Source: Ceratorhiza oryzae-sativae
Lineage: Eukaryota; Basidiomycota; Agaricomycetes; Cantharellales; Ceratobasidiaceae
Direction: 5' to 3'
NCBI GenBank assembly: GCA_030998015.1
Contig: JARWMV010000237.1
Span: 992,001 to 1,056,000 of the forward strand
DNA length: 64,000 nucleotides
The translations under genes were made by a program, and so were the position numbers. Position 1 is the first letter of the stretch. Each line of letters opens with the position of its first letter. Shown here in pieces: positions 1 through 12,700 of this stretch. Below the pieces are notes generated by a model. It had not been told where the DNA came from and searched no databases. It saw only the letters and a list, made by a program, of their open reading frames with translations.

Positions 1-40
1 GAAATCTCAGTTCCTTTACAGGTATGTCTAACTACGGAGT

Positions 41-211
41 TTGACGCGTGGATCATACAAATTCCGTGAGCAGAACGCAATTGGCGATGGTGGACTTTAC
101 ACCATCTGGGCCGGGTTGCTTGTCGTATGCGAAGCACTCATCCTGCTGCTAATATGGCGAGGGGGACAGTGGCGTGCTGCGCGTGAGCGGACCGGAGCCA
201 ACAATGTATAA
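41..211 (+). CDS. 3' end of a membrane transporter, probably MFS type (partial)
   Basis: An open frame ends at TAA 209-211. It reads as about 56 residues: a polar lead (YKFREQNAIGDGG), one strongly hydrophobic helix (WAGLLVVCEALILLLIW) and a basic tail. This is the usual shape of the last transmembrane helix and cytosolic tail of a fungal major-facilitator transporter. The frame is closed upstream by a stop at positions 28-30. A branch-point-like TCTAAC and an AG at 38-39 suggest that position 40 is the first base of the last exon. The rest of the gene lies outside the window. The substrate cannot be told. The MFS assignment is inference from tail shape only. Confidence 0.45.
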   Translation: MTRGSYKFREQNAIGDGGLYTIWAGLLVVCEALILLLIWRGGQWRAARERTGANNV

Positions 212-3200
212 ACGCTGTCGGCCCCGACCGGCTCCAGAAGCCCCTAGATTTCAGGGACAACCAAAAGTCGTGTTTCCTTTTCTGTCTTATTTCCTCAGAC
301 TCGGAGTTATGTCAATAATACGCGTTTATCCTTCATGATTATAGTTGACTGAATACAGTCGTAATCTACCTTGAGTGGTGGCTTATGCCCTTCATCGCAC
401 GAACCGCTTGTTGGTAAACTTATGTTGGTGGTTTTGGCTATGGTCACGCCTGAGCCAATATCAATGTAAAAACGCATATAAGACGTATTGTCACTAGGTC
501 GCCTATATTCCATTTCAGGGGCCGCGCTCCGCAGAGGCTTTTCAGAGTAACCTTCCTTGATACCGTTAAACCGGTTGAGATGGGCCCACACCGCTACCGG
601 CGTCCATCATTACAGCTGAGCACCTGCCCCGAAATGGTTTATTTTTAGTGTTTCAATCAGGCTCCAAGTTTGAAGCTCCAACATATCACTACACAAGTGC
701 CCATAGAAGTGGCTTTTGCTATCCGGTGGTCCCAGTTACCATGAGATGCCCATAATGAGTGGCTCGCCCCGCTTCTGTGCCTGCACACAAATTGCACATC
801 AAGGTTTGACTTAGATTTCTGGATGCCAGCCCTCGGAGCTGGCGCAAACCTCAATCTCCACGCAATTCTCAATATTAGCCTCCCCTTCCGCCCCACCTCA
901 GAGAACATTGAAATATATGTCTCTGCTCTGCAGATATCAGCGATTCACCCGCATTTAAATCCTAGATTTACAAAATGAACAAGCACAAAATCCATTTTGC
1001 ATTACCCGATGGATAGCTTCCCGCAACATATAAATGGAGGACTGACTATCCAATTGCCTTACTGCGAGGCAACATACCGACCTCGCTTGTTTGTAATCCC
1101 GCCTTTTGCACCCTTGTTTTGTTGAAAATTGAATCAAGCCCCAGTGAGCCCGCAACGGTGCCATATGCGTGCATTCAGATATTTCAGCTGCAAAACACAG
1201 GGGATGAAATTGTGGCACACATGCTGACCATTCGAGACGCATTTTCTCATCTGGCGTTTGTATTTTATTTTTTGCTGGTATCAGAGAACACACAAGGTTG
1301 TCAAATATGTTGGATGAAGATTGAGTCGCGACGCAGGTCACGGATCAGACAGCGTACGCGTACTTGGGATTAAGTGCTATACACTAGGGATTAGTGTGGC
1401 GGTTACAGTAGGATTATGGATAATACAGGTGTATTGGAGTTGCAAGGATCGCAGTATGTTGGGGAGACTGTGGGTACCAACGCCCACAAGCGAGGCTCCC
1501 AGAGTAGGTAGCAAGGATCGAGGACCTCGAAACAGTATTGACTCGAGCAACTGTATGTTGGCCGAGAGGATGGCGGTGGATGGACAAACGGGAGGCTGCA
1601 AGTGAGGGTAGGGAGGTAAACATAGTTCCGTCTGAGCGCCACGCATAGGGCGTGTGGGTAGTAGCGCAGCGCCTCTTGGCTGCCCCTGGGCAACCCCCAC
1701 CCTGCAAGCTGCGGAGCTTCGAGGTGCTATCCCCAGAAAGTACAGTTCTGGTGCTAGAGCCAATTTTATTCTCTCCGTTAGTTTCTGGCCAACTATGGGC
1801 CATATCCTTGTATTGAACCACGGAGATTGAAAGGAACTGGCTAGTGCTAGTATAGATGCCCAATGGGCGCTCATGATGATGTACTGCTTAACGTCTGATG
1901 AGTGATGAAATGTATTATATTGATGCTATCACCCATTGATTATGTTCATGAAGACCTGGTGCCATTCGGATGTGTGCTCATTCGGAACCTGAATGACGTG
2001 GGTAGGAGCAGCGCTTCTAGCTTGACTTATAAGATACCGTGCAATCTAATTACGGCTTTGGGTTGATATCATTCACCATCAACCTAGTCACCTCCAGAAA
2101 TGTCGGTCACTCGTTATGATCTCCCTAATAACGTTCTCTGCTTTTGTGACAGGATGATATTCATCCACGGATGTTGGGAACTAGCGCTCTCAACCAGCGA
2201 ACCGAATTTCGGCCTGATGCCATGTCAGCTGCACGTTGAGCTTACCAAGTTTGACAAGACTGGGACCAAGGGAAAGGATCCTGGTGACTTCAACTCCAAC
2301 GTTGAACATCGCGTTAGCCACCGGAAAAGCACTCGACGGAAAGCCGGGTCAGCGTCTAACCGGTCTGAAATCAGGTTGCAAACACACGACGATTTGATGG
2401 AAGTATTTTCATAAGACATGTTCTCGTGCTCAAATCCGTTAATTATGATATGCAATGTCGCCTTCAAAAAGATCTCCAAGAAACTCCTTGAAGCATTAAA
2501 CCACGTCATATTTACGGGACCGCATTGAGATAGGGGTGATAAACGCCAGTGTCGTATATTTGACATGAAATATGTTAGCCACGCTGTAGAGATGATGCAG
2601 AGAATGATAATTTATAGGCAGAAAATTTAACTGACCAACGCTTTGCACGCGGTGGGTTGAATGAGAGAGAAACTATTGCTATTGTACATGGGACTTTCTG
2701 TCACATAGATGAACGAGCCGACCCGATCCAGGTCCTTACATTGGAACATTGGTCGCGCATAATATCACTACAACAGCTGCTATCGGTGGGATGAGACATC
2801 GCATTGAATACTCAGCACGATATTCATATACTGTAGCTTTTATACGCCCCCCTACTAGAACCAGTGTCTATGTCATAGTTATAGAATTTTGCCTCAATTA
2901 GTCTCTAACGTGTGCACTTTCTCGTTGCATCATATGTTCTCGTGTTAGTCCAATCCGTCGGATCCCAACACCCTCAATTCTGGCTTGGGTCGAGGGACAA
3001 CACGCACGGCATCTTATTGACAACCGGGCAAAGAGGGGGCTGAGAAATCACCTAGAGCGAGTGATCACAATCCCGGAGGCGGGCCATCGGGCATATAGGA
3101 AAACTCAATAAAGTATATGCCGATTGCTGGACACAGGAAAAGGTGCCATAGATGGCAGATATCATGAGATCATGCACAAGGCTAGCATTCGGTCTGCTGG

Positions 3201-4553
3201 GACTAATAGTTGTATAAAGCCGTCCGATCGAACAGTTCTGAACTGGGCGCTTCCCCAGGGTATCGGAAAAATGCATTTAGGTTGCTGAAGGGGGCACAAG
3301 CGAGTTCCTAGTCTTGGTGCGTTAAAGGAAGCTGGGAGGGTGCTTCGCGTCCACGAAGGACAACAATGTCAAACAGGTGCCGAGGACCGGTATCATCTGA
3401 GAGAAAGTAGATTATAACCAAAATGCAACATAGCTGACCAAGTTACCACGCACGATCAGACGCCCCATGATTTATCTCGCTCGAGTCAACCAAACTATGG
3501 CCTGCTGAGAAGCTGAAACTCGAATTGACATGCTGGGGAGATTACCTAGAAGCACCAAGGATAGAAAGGACGAGACTATAGGCCTGGGGTAGCAATCTGA
3601 TTGAATGGAAACAGTTGACGTTTTTACCAAATTAATTCGAGGATAGACGCTTCGGGTCCTGACTCTGGAATGAAAAAGGACAATGGTCTAGCGGCTCGGA
3701 GGATCGAGTGGCCATACAAAGGGGAATCGCCAGTGCTAGCATCGGCCAGCACCGCTTGGAACAGGAAAGTTCATAGCCAATGAATTACCAGGCTTCGCAA
3801 TAATCCCAATCTGTGGTGTTCCGGATTCTATTGAGCATCTAAATCTAAATCTATATAATAGCCCGTGGCGAGGAGCGAACATGGGGCGGCATCATCGACA
3901 TGTGGCGTGCGGTGTTTACGTGTGTGATTGACGCCTTGAACAGGGTCGAGCCAGGGAGAAATGGAAATTAGATCCCAGCCTGGTCAGCACGACGACTTCG
4001 GTTCTTCCAAGCCCGTTCCCCTCCTGCATGAGAACCCGGTTCTCAGCGTAGATCACCCCACCACCGCCCTCCCTCCCCTCCTCCTCGCAAAACACACTTT
4101 TCACCCCTGGTGGTTGACTCTTGGTGGATGCGCATTGTGTTGCTTGAGCGATGGGCTTCTTCTCGAGTCGAAAGTCTGAGCCGACACCGGTACCACGACA
4201 TGACAAAGAGAGGAGCAGCAGAGACGGTTCTGGGGTGTCGGGCTCGCCCGTGGCCGCCATCAAGTCGAGATGGGTGGGTTTTTTTCGGTTGCACAACGCG
4301 TGAGGCGCAGGGGGGCTAATTAAGGAGGCGGGCCGCAACAGTACAGCAAGTCGAGGTCAAAAACGGCCCCCGACCCACCCCGGCCCGACGACTCGATGGA
4401 CACAGAGGTTACACTTCGTCTTGACGCCTACAAGCGGTGTGCCACTCCCGCAGAGGCCGAGTCCAGCCGGGGGCAGACGGATACAGTAACGTGAGTGGTT
4501 GTGTTGCAACCACCGTCTTCCTCGGCAGCTGAAGCGTCCTGCGCAGAAAAACT
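212..4553. other. gene-poor stretch
   Basis: About 4.3 kb in which I could not assemble a convincing gene on either strand. Short open frames occur, the longest about 165 codons on the minus strand near 1377-1874. They overlap one another in several frames and show no recognisable motif. CpG dinucleotides are present at ordinary levels, unlike the right end of the window. No tandem array or long inverted repeat was evident by eye. The last few hundred bases (about 4300-4553) are GC- and C-rich and probably form the promoter and 5' leader of the gene starting at 4554. Confidence 0.5.
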
Positions 4554-5895
4554 ATGGCTGAGCGCCTGAACGAGCTCACCAAGTCGCACGCCGAGGGAAT
4601 GATCGAGTACGTGGCGTTTGGTCGTGCCGCTGGGAATACGCCTATTGACCCACTCATTTACCCCAAAGCGATGAAACCTATCGCGACTTGCGCGCCAGTC
4701 TCTTTGAGCGCTTTGGCGCCGCCTCCCATACTACCCTCGAGCAGACCCACGTTCGAATATCGGGCGATCCTACGCTGCATACCCATCCCACCCCCAGCTC
4801 CAAACGACATTCGATCGGCCGTCCCGACTCCAACTTTCATCTCGCCCCCCGCCCCCCATCCATGTCCCTCTCCCGACCGCAGACCCCATCCGGCCCGGCA
4901 CACTCGATCCGATCACCACATCGCGCGCCTCGACGGTTGCCACCGCCGTCACCGGCCTTCTCCGACGCGGCACCAAGAACCGACACGTTGATCAACAGTC
5001 GATTAGCTCCCGTCCAGGCTCGCCAGACAACGCGTCCATGTTCTCAGCTACGTCCTCTTCGGCGCCCCAGAATTACCCACGGGCGTATCCCGGCTCGAGC
5101 CACTCCCTCGCCTCGGCAGGCGGTGCACGGGCACCTTCGCTTTCATCCCGGCGAACGGGTCGAAGCGGCCTCACGTCGCGCACGTTTGCAACCCCGCCAA
5201 GTTCATACCATCGACATGGATACGCGTATACAGCTACAGGCGCGAGTAGTTCAACCGGAATGGACACGGACGTACGGAGCAAGACGGAAAGCGAGATGAG
5301 CATGAGCGCGGACCTAAGCGAGTATGATGACAAGTCGCCTCAAGAGCTACGGGAAGCCATGGCCCGCACCGAGCGCGAGGGTCGAAAACTGCTCGACGCG
5401 TTCAACGGGTTGGAGCTAACGGTGTTGACCAAGTACCGAGGCACCGGCGGAGCGATGGGCATGGCTGGTGTTGGTGGGGTCGGACCTGTCACCGGGTGGA
5501 CACACGTGAATCCCCCAGGCGAGTTTGGCGAACGACACTCGATCTCGACGCGACGACGACCGTCTCAGATGAAGGGCAAGGGGTCGGCTTCATCATTATA
5601 CACCGCGCCGGTCCCAGGGTTGCCACCCGCTCAGCTGCACCCGAACAAGGCCCGGTCACTGTCCCTGTCCGGCCAAAATGCGGGTTCAACCACCAGCCTG
5701 CGATCCCGAAGTCCGCAACCGGCGACGGTGCAAGAGGAAGGGTTTACCGACGATCCGGAGATGGCCCAGTTGCACAAGGAGATGGAGGACATCCGACGAC
5801 GACGGGCCCAGGTTGCTTCGCGGTACGAGACACGGCTCGAGATGCTGAGGGTGAAGCTTAAGAGCGCTGAGCTCCGGGACAAGGTCGCTCGATAA
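4554..5895 (+). CDS. hypothetical coiled-coil protein, low-complexity N-terminal half
   Basis: Gene model: exons 4554-4606, 4669-4750 and 4798-5895, giving 410 residues. Intron 1 has a GTACGT donor and a CAAAG acceptor. Intron 2 (47 nt) starts GTTCGA and ends CCCAG. Both junctions keep frame. The first exons give MAERLNELTKSHAEGMID followed by a DETYRDLRASLFERFG segment. A long Ser/Pro/Arg-rich, probably disordered region follows. An acidic helical segment (YDDKSPQELREAMARTEREG) and a C-terminal predicted coiled coil (about residues 360-410, EMAQLHKEMEDIRRRRAQ) end the protein. I do not recognise the family and give no function. A T-rich 3' region follows the TAA. Confidence in the C-terminal exon is high; the two small exons are less certain. 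Confidence 0.75.
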
Positions 5896-6514
5896 CGTCT
5901 GTTTTTCATCTGGGAGGTTACTTTTTTCCGTTTGTTATATGTATTTGAGCCGGGTGCTGGGTGCCCGTTTTTGCCATTCGTTTTTTTAACACTTGAGCAC
6001 CCCCCACTCGTTTTATTCCCTTTTTACTTCTTGGCCCCTCGCTTCATATGATACACACCTCTCCTAGTTTTGATATTGCTTTGCTCACATTCAACCCTGA
6101 CTCGTGTTTTCCGCGTATGATTCGATTCGACCCTTTTTTTGTGTTGTTGATTAGCTAGCTGGATTATTCTCTTTTGCTCGCTTCTGGGGATTGATTGTGT
6201 CTTGCGCTGTTTTAGGCTGTACAGTTATTTCTTTTTCGGAGTTTTTGGCTATGCATCTAGTTGTAATTTGAGTGATCGAGATTCACATGTGTGCCGGGAA
6301 AAGAAAGGCGTCTCGTTCTCATGTCTACAAGTTCAAAGCCAGCTTGGGTATACATTGCGCATATAAGATACAGTGTTCGATTCTGTGGGGTGCCAGTCCC
6401 TACCGTCTTCTAAATCTGGACATTATTGAAATGACCAGGGCAAATAAGGGACGGTCAGGACCGCGACCCGACCGTCCTGTGGAATACCATGGTTGATGCC
6501 TAACCAACCTGGAG
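5896..6514. other. 3' flanking region, T-rich
   Basis: Between the convergent genes ending at 5895 (+) and 6515 (-). The first 350 bases are rich in T runs (TTTTTT, TTTTGT), as expected of 3' untranslated and polyadenylation regions. I see no gene here. Confidence 0.5.
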
Positions 6515-7654
6515 TCAGATAGGGCCTCGTACGAGTTTAGGATCGCCTGGCTCACCTTCGTCACCCTCTGTGATCAAGTCTTCGCGCCATTCAACATGTG
6601 CACCTTTGCGCACCGCCCGCTCGACCAAATAGTCTCGCCCAATGTTATACCCGTCATCTACGATCTGGTGATGGTCGCCCACATACTATACATGCGAATG
6701 AGCAAGGAAAACGCGCTCAACTAGAGCTTGCCGACGCACCTTTTCCTTGGACACGCTACGCTCCATAACACAGGTCCGTCAGCTCTCCCGGTCGAGACAG
6801 AAGCATGACAACGTACGCGAGGAACCAAGCTCCCGTATCACGCTGACGCCATGCGCGAAAATGATTTCCGCCCGCAAGAGACTCCCAACACGTGCCCCAG
6901 ATGGGAAAGTAGTGCTGTCGGGCTGTTGCACGTGGGAGATAGTTGTGCCGGGTTCGTGTGTGGAAAGAGATAAGGGGCAGTACGCATAGATTAGCCTCAG
7001 CACGAGGACTGCGGGAAAAAAAAAAAAGTTGCGTTGGAGGGGGGACAGGACGTACCGAGGAATTGCTCGTCTTTACGACCTTCGCCGTCGCCCAAGTCCG
7101 CAGAGTGTATGTCTCCGATGTGCATCCCGAGGCACTCTTCGGCGAATCCGATGGATCTACGCTCAGGGTCGTTGATATAAGCATTCAGAGGTTGTTCGGG
7201 GGAACAGGCCTACTTGGCGTATTTATGAAAGCCTTCGTGCGAGAGGATGTCTGGGTGCGAGTTGCCGCTGATGATCACGTTCAGAGGCTCGCCCCAGAAG
7301 ATGGTCGTGTACTTGAGAGAGTCGCATCCAACGGGGTTAGCGGAGACAGGAAGTCTAGTCTGGGACAACACGTACGTCGAGCATGCGCCCGCCTCCCTCG
7401 GAGGGGTCGTGGTAACCTGGCGTTCCGTCGCTGAGGGCGGTCTGGGAGTCTGAAAAACGGTTGAGCCGAGTGCTGAATAGGGGCTTGGGTGGTGTTACCT
7501 GTCGTGCGCCAGGGCCAGACAGAGACGGGCCAGGAATACGTGCTCGTCGCGCAGAGGCCGAGCAGCAAGGACAGACGGCAGCATCGTCGGTGGTGTTGCT
7601 GGCAGAGGCGGTTGCGTAGCGATCCAGGGACTGCGGGGTGTCCAGCCGCTCCAT
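6515..7654 (-). CDS. conserved fungal protein of unknown function, multi-exon
   Basis: On the minus strand a chain of short exons joins with good splice sites. The start is at 7654 (MERLDTPQSLDRYATA), followed by a Cys-containing segment (VCPCCSASARRARIPG). The next exon reads SQTALSDGTPGYHDPSEGG. The largest exon reads TRLPVSANPVGCDSLKYTT, then IFWGEPLNVIISGNSHPDIL. Later exons contain INDPERRSIGFAEECLG, YFPIWGTCWESLAGGNHFR and AWRQRDTGAWFLAVSKEK. The last exon reads DDGYNIGRDYLVERAV and ends at TGA 6515-6517. The Trp- and Gly-rich core resembles proteins I have seen in other Agaricomycetes, but I do not know a function and assign none. No signal peptide is evident. Exact inner exon borders are approximate, and the start could lie a little upstream. 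Confidence 0.7.
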
Positions 7655-8007
7655 CCAGATTAGCTAATTAATGACATCCCTCGTGCAGGGGCGCCCGGCG
7701 CTTGGTATCATCACGTGACACGTGACGTACATACTAACTCTAACCCAGATCGATCAACGTCATAGACTGGTCCGCAAACGGTGTGGACGGGTATATAGCC
7801 GAGCGCGTACCTTGTGAGGGGGCAATCGCTACGGGAGCACAGATAGCGTGAAGCGTGCGGTCGGGCGTAAGCGAGGTCGAGCAGAGTCTGGACTTGGTCC
7901 GAGACGTCATATGCGGATCCTTCCCGCATCCGGAGTATCTCAACCCTTCCCACCACACGCCAGATCAGGGCCCCTGGCTATCTCTTTTCTTGCTCTCTAT
8001 CACGATC
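7655..8007. promoter_or_regulatory. divergent promoter region with paired CACGTG motifs
   Basis: Region between the start of the minus-strand gene at 7654 and the YPD1 start at 8008. It carries two overlapping-spaced CACGTG palindromes (7712-7717 and 7719-7724) in the context ATCACGTGACACGTGACG. This hexamer is the classic bHLH (Cbf1/E-box) site. It probably serves one or both divergent genes. Function is inference. Confidence 0.4.
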
Positions 8008-8800
8008 ATGGCGTCGACCGCTCGCTCCCCGCCCACGTCTCCCGCCGCCCGGCGTGTCACGAGCCCGCCTCCCCAGTCACCACCTCCACCACCACCGGCC
8101 ACCGCGAAATCACCCGCACCCCCCTCTCCCGAACGACACAAATCCCTCCCACCATCGTCCCCACCGAAACCCGTGCCCAAGGCGGAGAAAAAGGACGAGC
8201 CCAAGCCCAAACCCAAAGATAGCGAGCCGGATGAACAGATACCCGACGTACGCACGCCTGCTGCACACGCGCATCGCATCCGCGCCCGTTGCTGACTGTC
8301 CAAAACCCCAGCCGACAGAGAAACTCGACATTGACGAGAGCGTGTTCTCCCAGATCACAGAAATGGACGACGACGATCCCGATTGCGAGTTTTCCCGCGA
8401 GATCGTTGTAGACTATTTCAAGCAGGCGGCCGTGACATTTGAGGAGATGCGGGAGGCTCTGTCAGTATTCTTGCATCCCCTTTGCATCGCGATGGCATCA
8501 TCCTAACAAATACATCTCGCTTACAACAGGGACAAGAAGGATCTTCCCGTTCTCTCAGCCAAAGGCCACTTCCTCAAAGGTTCCTCGGCAGCCCTCGGCG
8601 TCAAGAAAGTGCAAGAATCGTGTGAACACATTCAACACTATGGGGCCAAGCGCGACGAGGTCAAGAACATTGACCTCTCAGAAGCACAGGCCCTGCGTCG
8701 TATCGCGCTCATCATGCCGCGACTCGAACAAGACTATGCCCTCGCAGAGCAGTGGCTACGGCGCTATTACCAGGAGCGGGGGATCGAGCTCGATGGCTAG
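8008..8800 (+). CDS. YPD1: Ypd1-type histidine-containing phosphotransfer protein
   Basis: Exons 8008-8247, 8312-8460 and 8530-8800 give 219 residues with in-frame GT-AG introns. The C-terminal part is an HPt four-helix domain with the signature GHFLKGSSAALG. The phospho-accepting histidine is about residue 143. It is preceded by IDESVFSQITEMDDDDPDCEF and followed by the long helices ending LAEQWLRRYYQERG. Family role: Ypd1 relays phosphate from hybrid sensor kinases to Ssk1- and Skn7-type response regulators in osmotic and oxidative stress signalling, moving between cytosol and nucleus. Odd feature: about 80 residues rich in Pro, Lys and Ser precede the domain, whereas classical yeast Ypd1 is about 167 residues. 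The start at 8008 is the first ATG in frame with a clean first intron. Confidence 0.93.
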
Positions 8801-8968
8801 AGACGTGCCTCGGCGGTTGGTTGGAATATTGGCACAAGGGATTACTGGTAAAAGGGAGGATTCGGCTTGCACAGAGCTCAGCATTTGGTAATCAGATTAC
8901 GCCGTCGGGATATAATCAGAGAGGGGAGGTCAAGTTGTGAAATTAAATGGTGCTCGTCTCTGTTTGCA

Positions 8969-9591
8969 TTATCTATCAGTCTGTCTTGCATTTATGCCAA
9001 AACATTTCCCATTGCTCCAAATACCATCCTCTTGTGGCCCTAGTCTCTGGTTTTTCGGAGCACGATCTATTATCTCCACCGCCGCATCTTGCAACACTCC
9101 GCGCTCGACCAGCTCAAGCACATACTCTCTCATCCAGGTCTGACAATTCTTGATCGCCACCCGCCGTCTCACTCCCGATTCCTACACCGCGATCATCATT
9201 ACTATGACCGAATCTCGACAACGTCATGCTTTCTCACCGCCACCGAATTTAGACTCTTTTCCGGGGGCGGAACCGCGAGCGCCACACTCTCGAGCGTGTC
9301 CGCGGCGTTGGTATCGACGGTGGAGTCCTGTTCAGGGGTCATCTCACTATCGGCGATGTGCCTTGGGTCGACCTTGTCGCTCAGAAGGATCGGCAGCATC
9401 GAGTTTGGCCCCGTGGGGTAAAAGTTGCGCTGAAACTCATGGGCAAAGCCTGTCGCTGGGTCTCCGACCGCGCTGATCATTTTTCCGACCTGGGGGCTGT
9501 CCTGCCGAGGGACCCAGAGCGCCCAGTGAGCCGGAAAGATGTGCGAGCGAAAGACCAGCAAGTAAACACTGCGGCGGTTGGGATGATCCAT
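8969..9591 (-). CDS. conserved fungal protein of unknown function
   Basis: Two exons, 9591-9238 and 9139-8969, give 174 residues. The 98-nt intron runs from a GTGAGA donor to a GTCAG acceptor in phase 0. The start MDHPNRRSVYLLVFRSH leads into FPAHWALWVPR, then GDPATGFAHEFQRNFYP, then an acidic middle. The end is a helical tail (MREYVLELVERGVLQDAAVE). The opening VYLLVFRS...HWALWVP pattern recurs in small fungal proteins I cannot name. No signal peptide, transmembrane helix or catalytic motif is evident. It is convergent with YPD1 (168 bp between stops) and tandem with the DDB1 gene, whose stop lies 131 bp upstream of its start. Confidence 0.7.
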
Positions 9592-9721
9592 GAGCCGGCG
9601 GCACGTTGTTACACATCGTGGGGTTTTAAAGCATAGAAGCGGCAACGTGGTTGGTTCAGAGCGGCATATATTCATCGATACACGTGTGTAGCTAATACAG
9701 GACAGCGGAAAAATCCAGGCA

Positions 9722-12700
9722 TCAATTCGCAACCAATTCTTCCAAACACCTCCTGATATGATCCTCTTCCTCACGCCAAATCTGCTCGGCTGCACTTCCA
9801 TCGGACAAAATCCTTTTTGTGGACTCGTCATCGAGCTCGAGGAACCTTTTGATAAAGTCGCCATCGGTAACGCCCCGGCGCGGAGGCGGTTTCTTGGACG
9901 CTGACAAGAGTTTGGGTGCTCGCCATCTGTCGCAACCGGATAGGTTTAGTATGCAAGTAGGTTCGAAAAGCGATGGACTTACTCCGAGTGTCGCATTTTC
10001 CCGAGGAATTTGATATGCTTGTCCATTTGTTGTTCAAGTCTTGTCAGTCGTAGCGCGTCGTCGTCGTTGACAGTCGAGAGCATCCCAATCCGACCCGAAT
10101 TCGTGACAAATAGTGCGACTGGCCGTGTGCTCGCAGTTGATCGTTGCGGTACTGCATTCCTGTGAGCCTAAATATAACAACCAAGCCATACGGTTACTCA
10201 CGAATAAGGAACTTGTTGATAGTTTCTCCAATGTAAAAGGCGGCCCTTGGCTCTAACCTATTGCCATCTAGCTCCCACGTAAGAATGTTTCCGTCGAGCT
10301 TTAGCGTACATCAGCATGCAGTCAGCAAGGCGGGACAGGCAACACACCTGTGCAGCGATAACCGTCATTCCACCATCCAAAACCTCAACGGCACAGGGCC
10401 ATATAGCAGCCATATCCATCGCGACAGTCTGAAGCTGAACTGACGAAGGTCGTTGTTCAACAATTTCCATATCGTCGTCGTCGTCAACAAACTCTTCCAC
10501 TAGCCGAAGCACCGAGACGGAACGTAGTTTATCCCCGACCACGATCGTGTCTCCACGGATGACGAGCGTTTGAATGTGGTATGCTCGCTCCCATTTCGCA
10601 ACCGAATCCCCGATGGCCATCGTGTTTTTGTCGGTTATGTCAAAGACACAGACCTACATATGCTATTGATAAGCTCCAGGGGTTTACTGATACGGGATAA
10701 AAGCGTACATGATCATTGATTGCGGCAACAATCCTTTGCTTGTACTGCTGAATACTCGATACCTGCCCATCTACATCCTTGGAAGATACGAGCTTGAACG
10801 TCCGAGTTCCGTCATCAAACTTGAATACCAGAATGCGACCCTCGGTGGCTTCGTTTTGTCCGATGAGAATCTTCCCAGTGCCAACCAAGAAGCAAGACTG
10901 CCCGCCATGCGTGTAAGGCACAACGCTCGATATGGTTTCCAGATACTTCAGTTTGATAGTCCCAAGATCTAGTGTCATGGAGCATCAGTATCATCATGAG
11001 GGCCTGGGTTTATAGCATACCATCAAACGCAGATTCGTCGACAAATCGCATATAATAACGTTCGTTGTCCGAGTTGGTCGTAACACGCATGCACCCTATA
11101 GCAAAAGCCGAGAGTTGATGATGATGAGCAAGGCACGTCGGGCTGTCATTCCCGAGATGATGCTGTAGTTTCCTCATCAAGCACGGTACGCATAAATATC
11201 TAAACAAAGTTGACTCACAGACGTCACATTCAATTTATCCAGCTGCTCAATTTGACCAAATACTAGGCCAGTTGAAGACACATAGACGACGGAACTATGC
11301 ATATCGACGGCCTCAAAAGCGGATATAGCGCATATATACTGGAAATTACAATCAGCAACGTGCCTCTGAGCCATCAAACCACAAAGACATACTGTTATCG
11401 GTAAAGATGAAACGTTGATCCTTTTGTTCAATATTGATAACACAATTGTCTGTTTCCCTGCGGCAATGATCCGAGCGGCAGTGTTGCCCTGTGCAGGAAC
11501 ATATGCCAGGCTGACCGGGCCCCCTCCTAGGGGTATTACCCGCCTTGAGTTAGGAAGTAGGGTGCCATCTGGTGATATGCCCCGGATCACTAGAGCCCCA
11601 TCCAATCTAGCTAGGACCAGATATGTTTGGCTCTCCTAACACTCAAATCGTCACACGGACTCATGTACACAGAATTAGTTCCACCCACCCCAAAGTTCGA
11701 CAGAAGAACCGCTGAGATCGCACTTGGTTCGGTCGTTTGAGGGGTGTTTGAAGGCTGCAGATTGGGGAGAGTCATGAACATTGTTTCGTTTGATCCCCAG
11801 AATGAGGCAACGAGTAGACTCCCGCTCATGGCCAACGCCGAGACTTGGGGGTGAGGTTTGCTGGCAAAGCTGTATTCACTGCCAAAATTAATTAAATAAT
11901 TACATTCGTGTCAGAACTACTTGCGTTTTAAGTCAAATTGCTTGCCTCGTCTTTGCCATGCCTCCCGCCTGGATGCCTAAGCAATACAGCCCACCCTGGG
12001 AATTGGCGACACAGACCAAATTTGCGTTGGCATCAACCGCGGCTGTCGTAATATGGCCCTTTGGTGGGTTCCAGGAGCTTATACTCTTTCCAGTTATTAG
12101 GTCGACCATTGAGGCATGGTTGGGAGTGACGTGGATAATCGCATCTAGTCCGGGGATATTCAGGTTTTTCAAGAGTAAAGTGCGAGTAGTTCGTGTAATT
12201 CCAGGGAGGTCGCCACCTGTAAGATATGTGATTCCGGATGAGGAAACCGAGAAAACGTATGTTCCTGTGTTGGTTGTAGCTGCAAGATATCCGTGATCCC
12301 TGCCCGGATATAATGGTCAGCGAAAGTGTGTATCAATACCCAATGTCACGTACGGTGCGTTATAATACTTTTTCAACGCAAAGATGCCCTCAATGTTGGG
12401 TAAATCTTCCAAAATAGCTGATTCACGGAACGAGGCTCCTCTATGGATGATATGCAACGAGCCACCTGTATCATCTCCGGATACTGCCGCGATCCTGGCC
12501 TACGGTTCATCCATAAGCACAAAACAGGGGAGAATGGGGGTAGACCAACCTGCCCTGAACCATCAGCATCAATCAGCGTGGCGTCTAAAATCGGCGCAAC
12601 GTTCTCATTATGGTTGAGCAAAACTTCAAGGAGACTGGCGTCGTCGCTATCGTCACTAGCATGTTTCCTGCCAAGGGATTCTGGTGCTGGTCTACTGATA

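Noticed and set aside
1377..1874. 165-codon minus-strand open frame in the left gene-poor region
   Set aside because: Several frames are open at once here and none resembles a known protein or has a splice partner.
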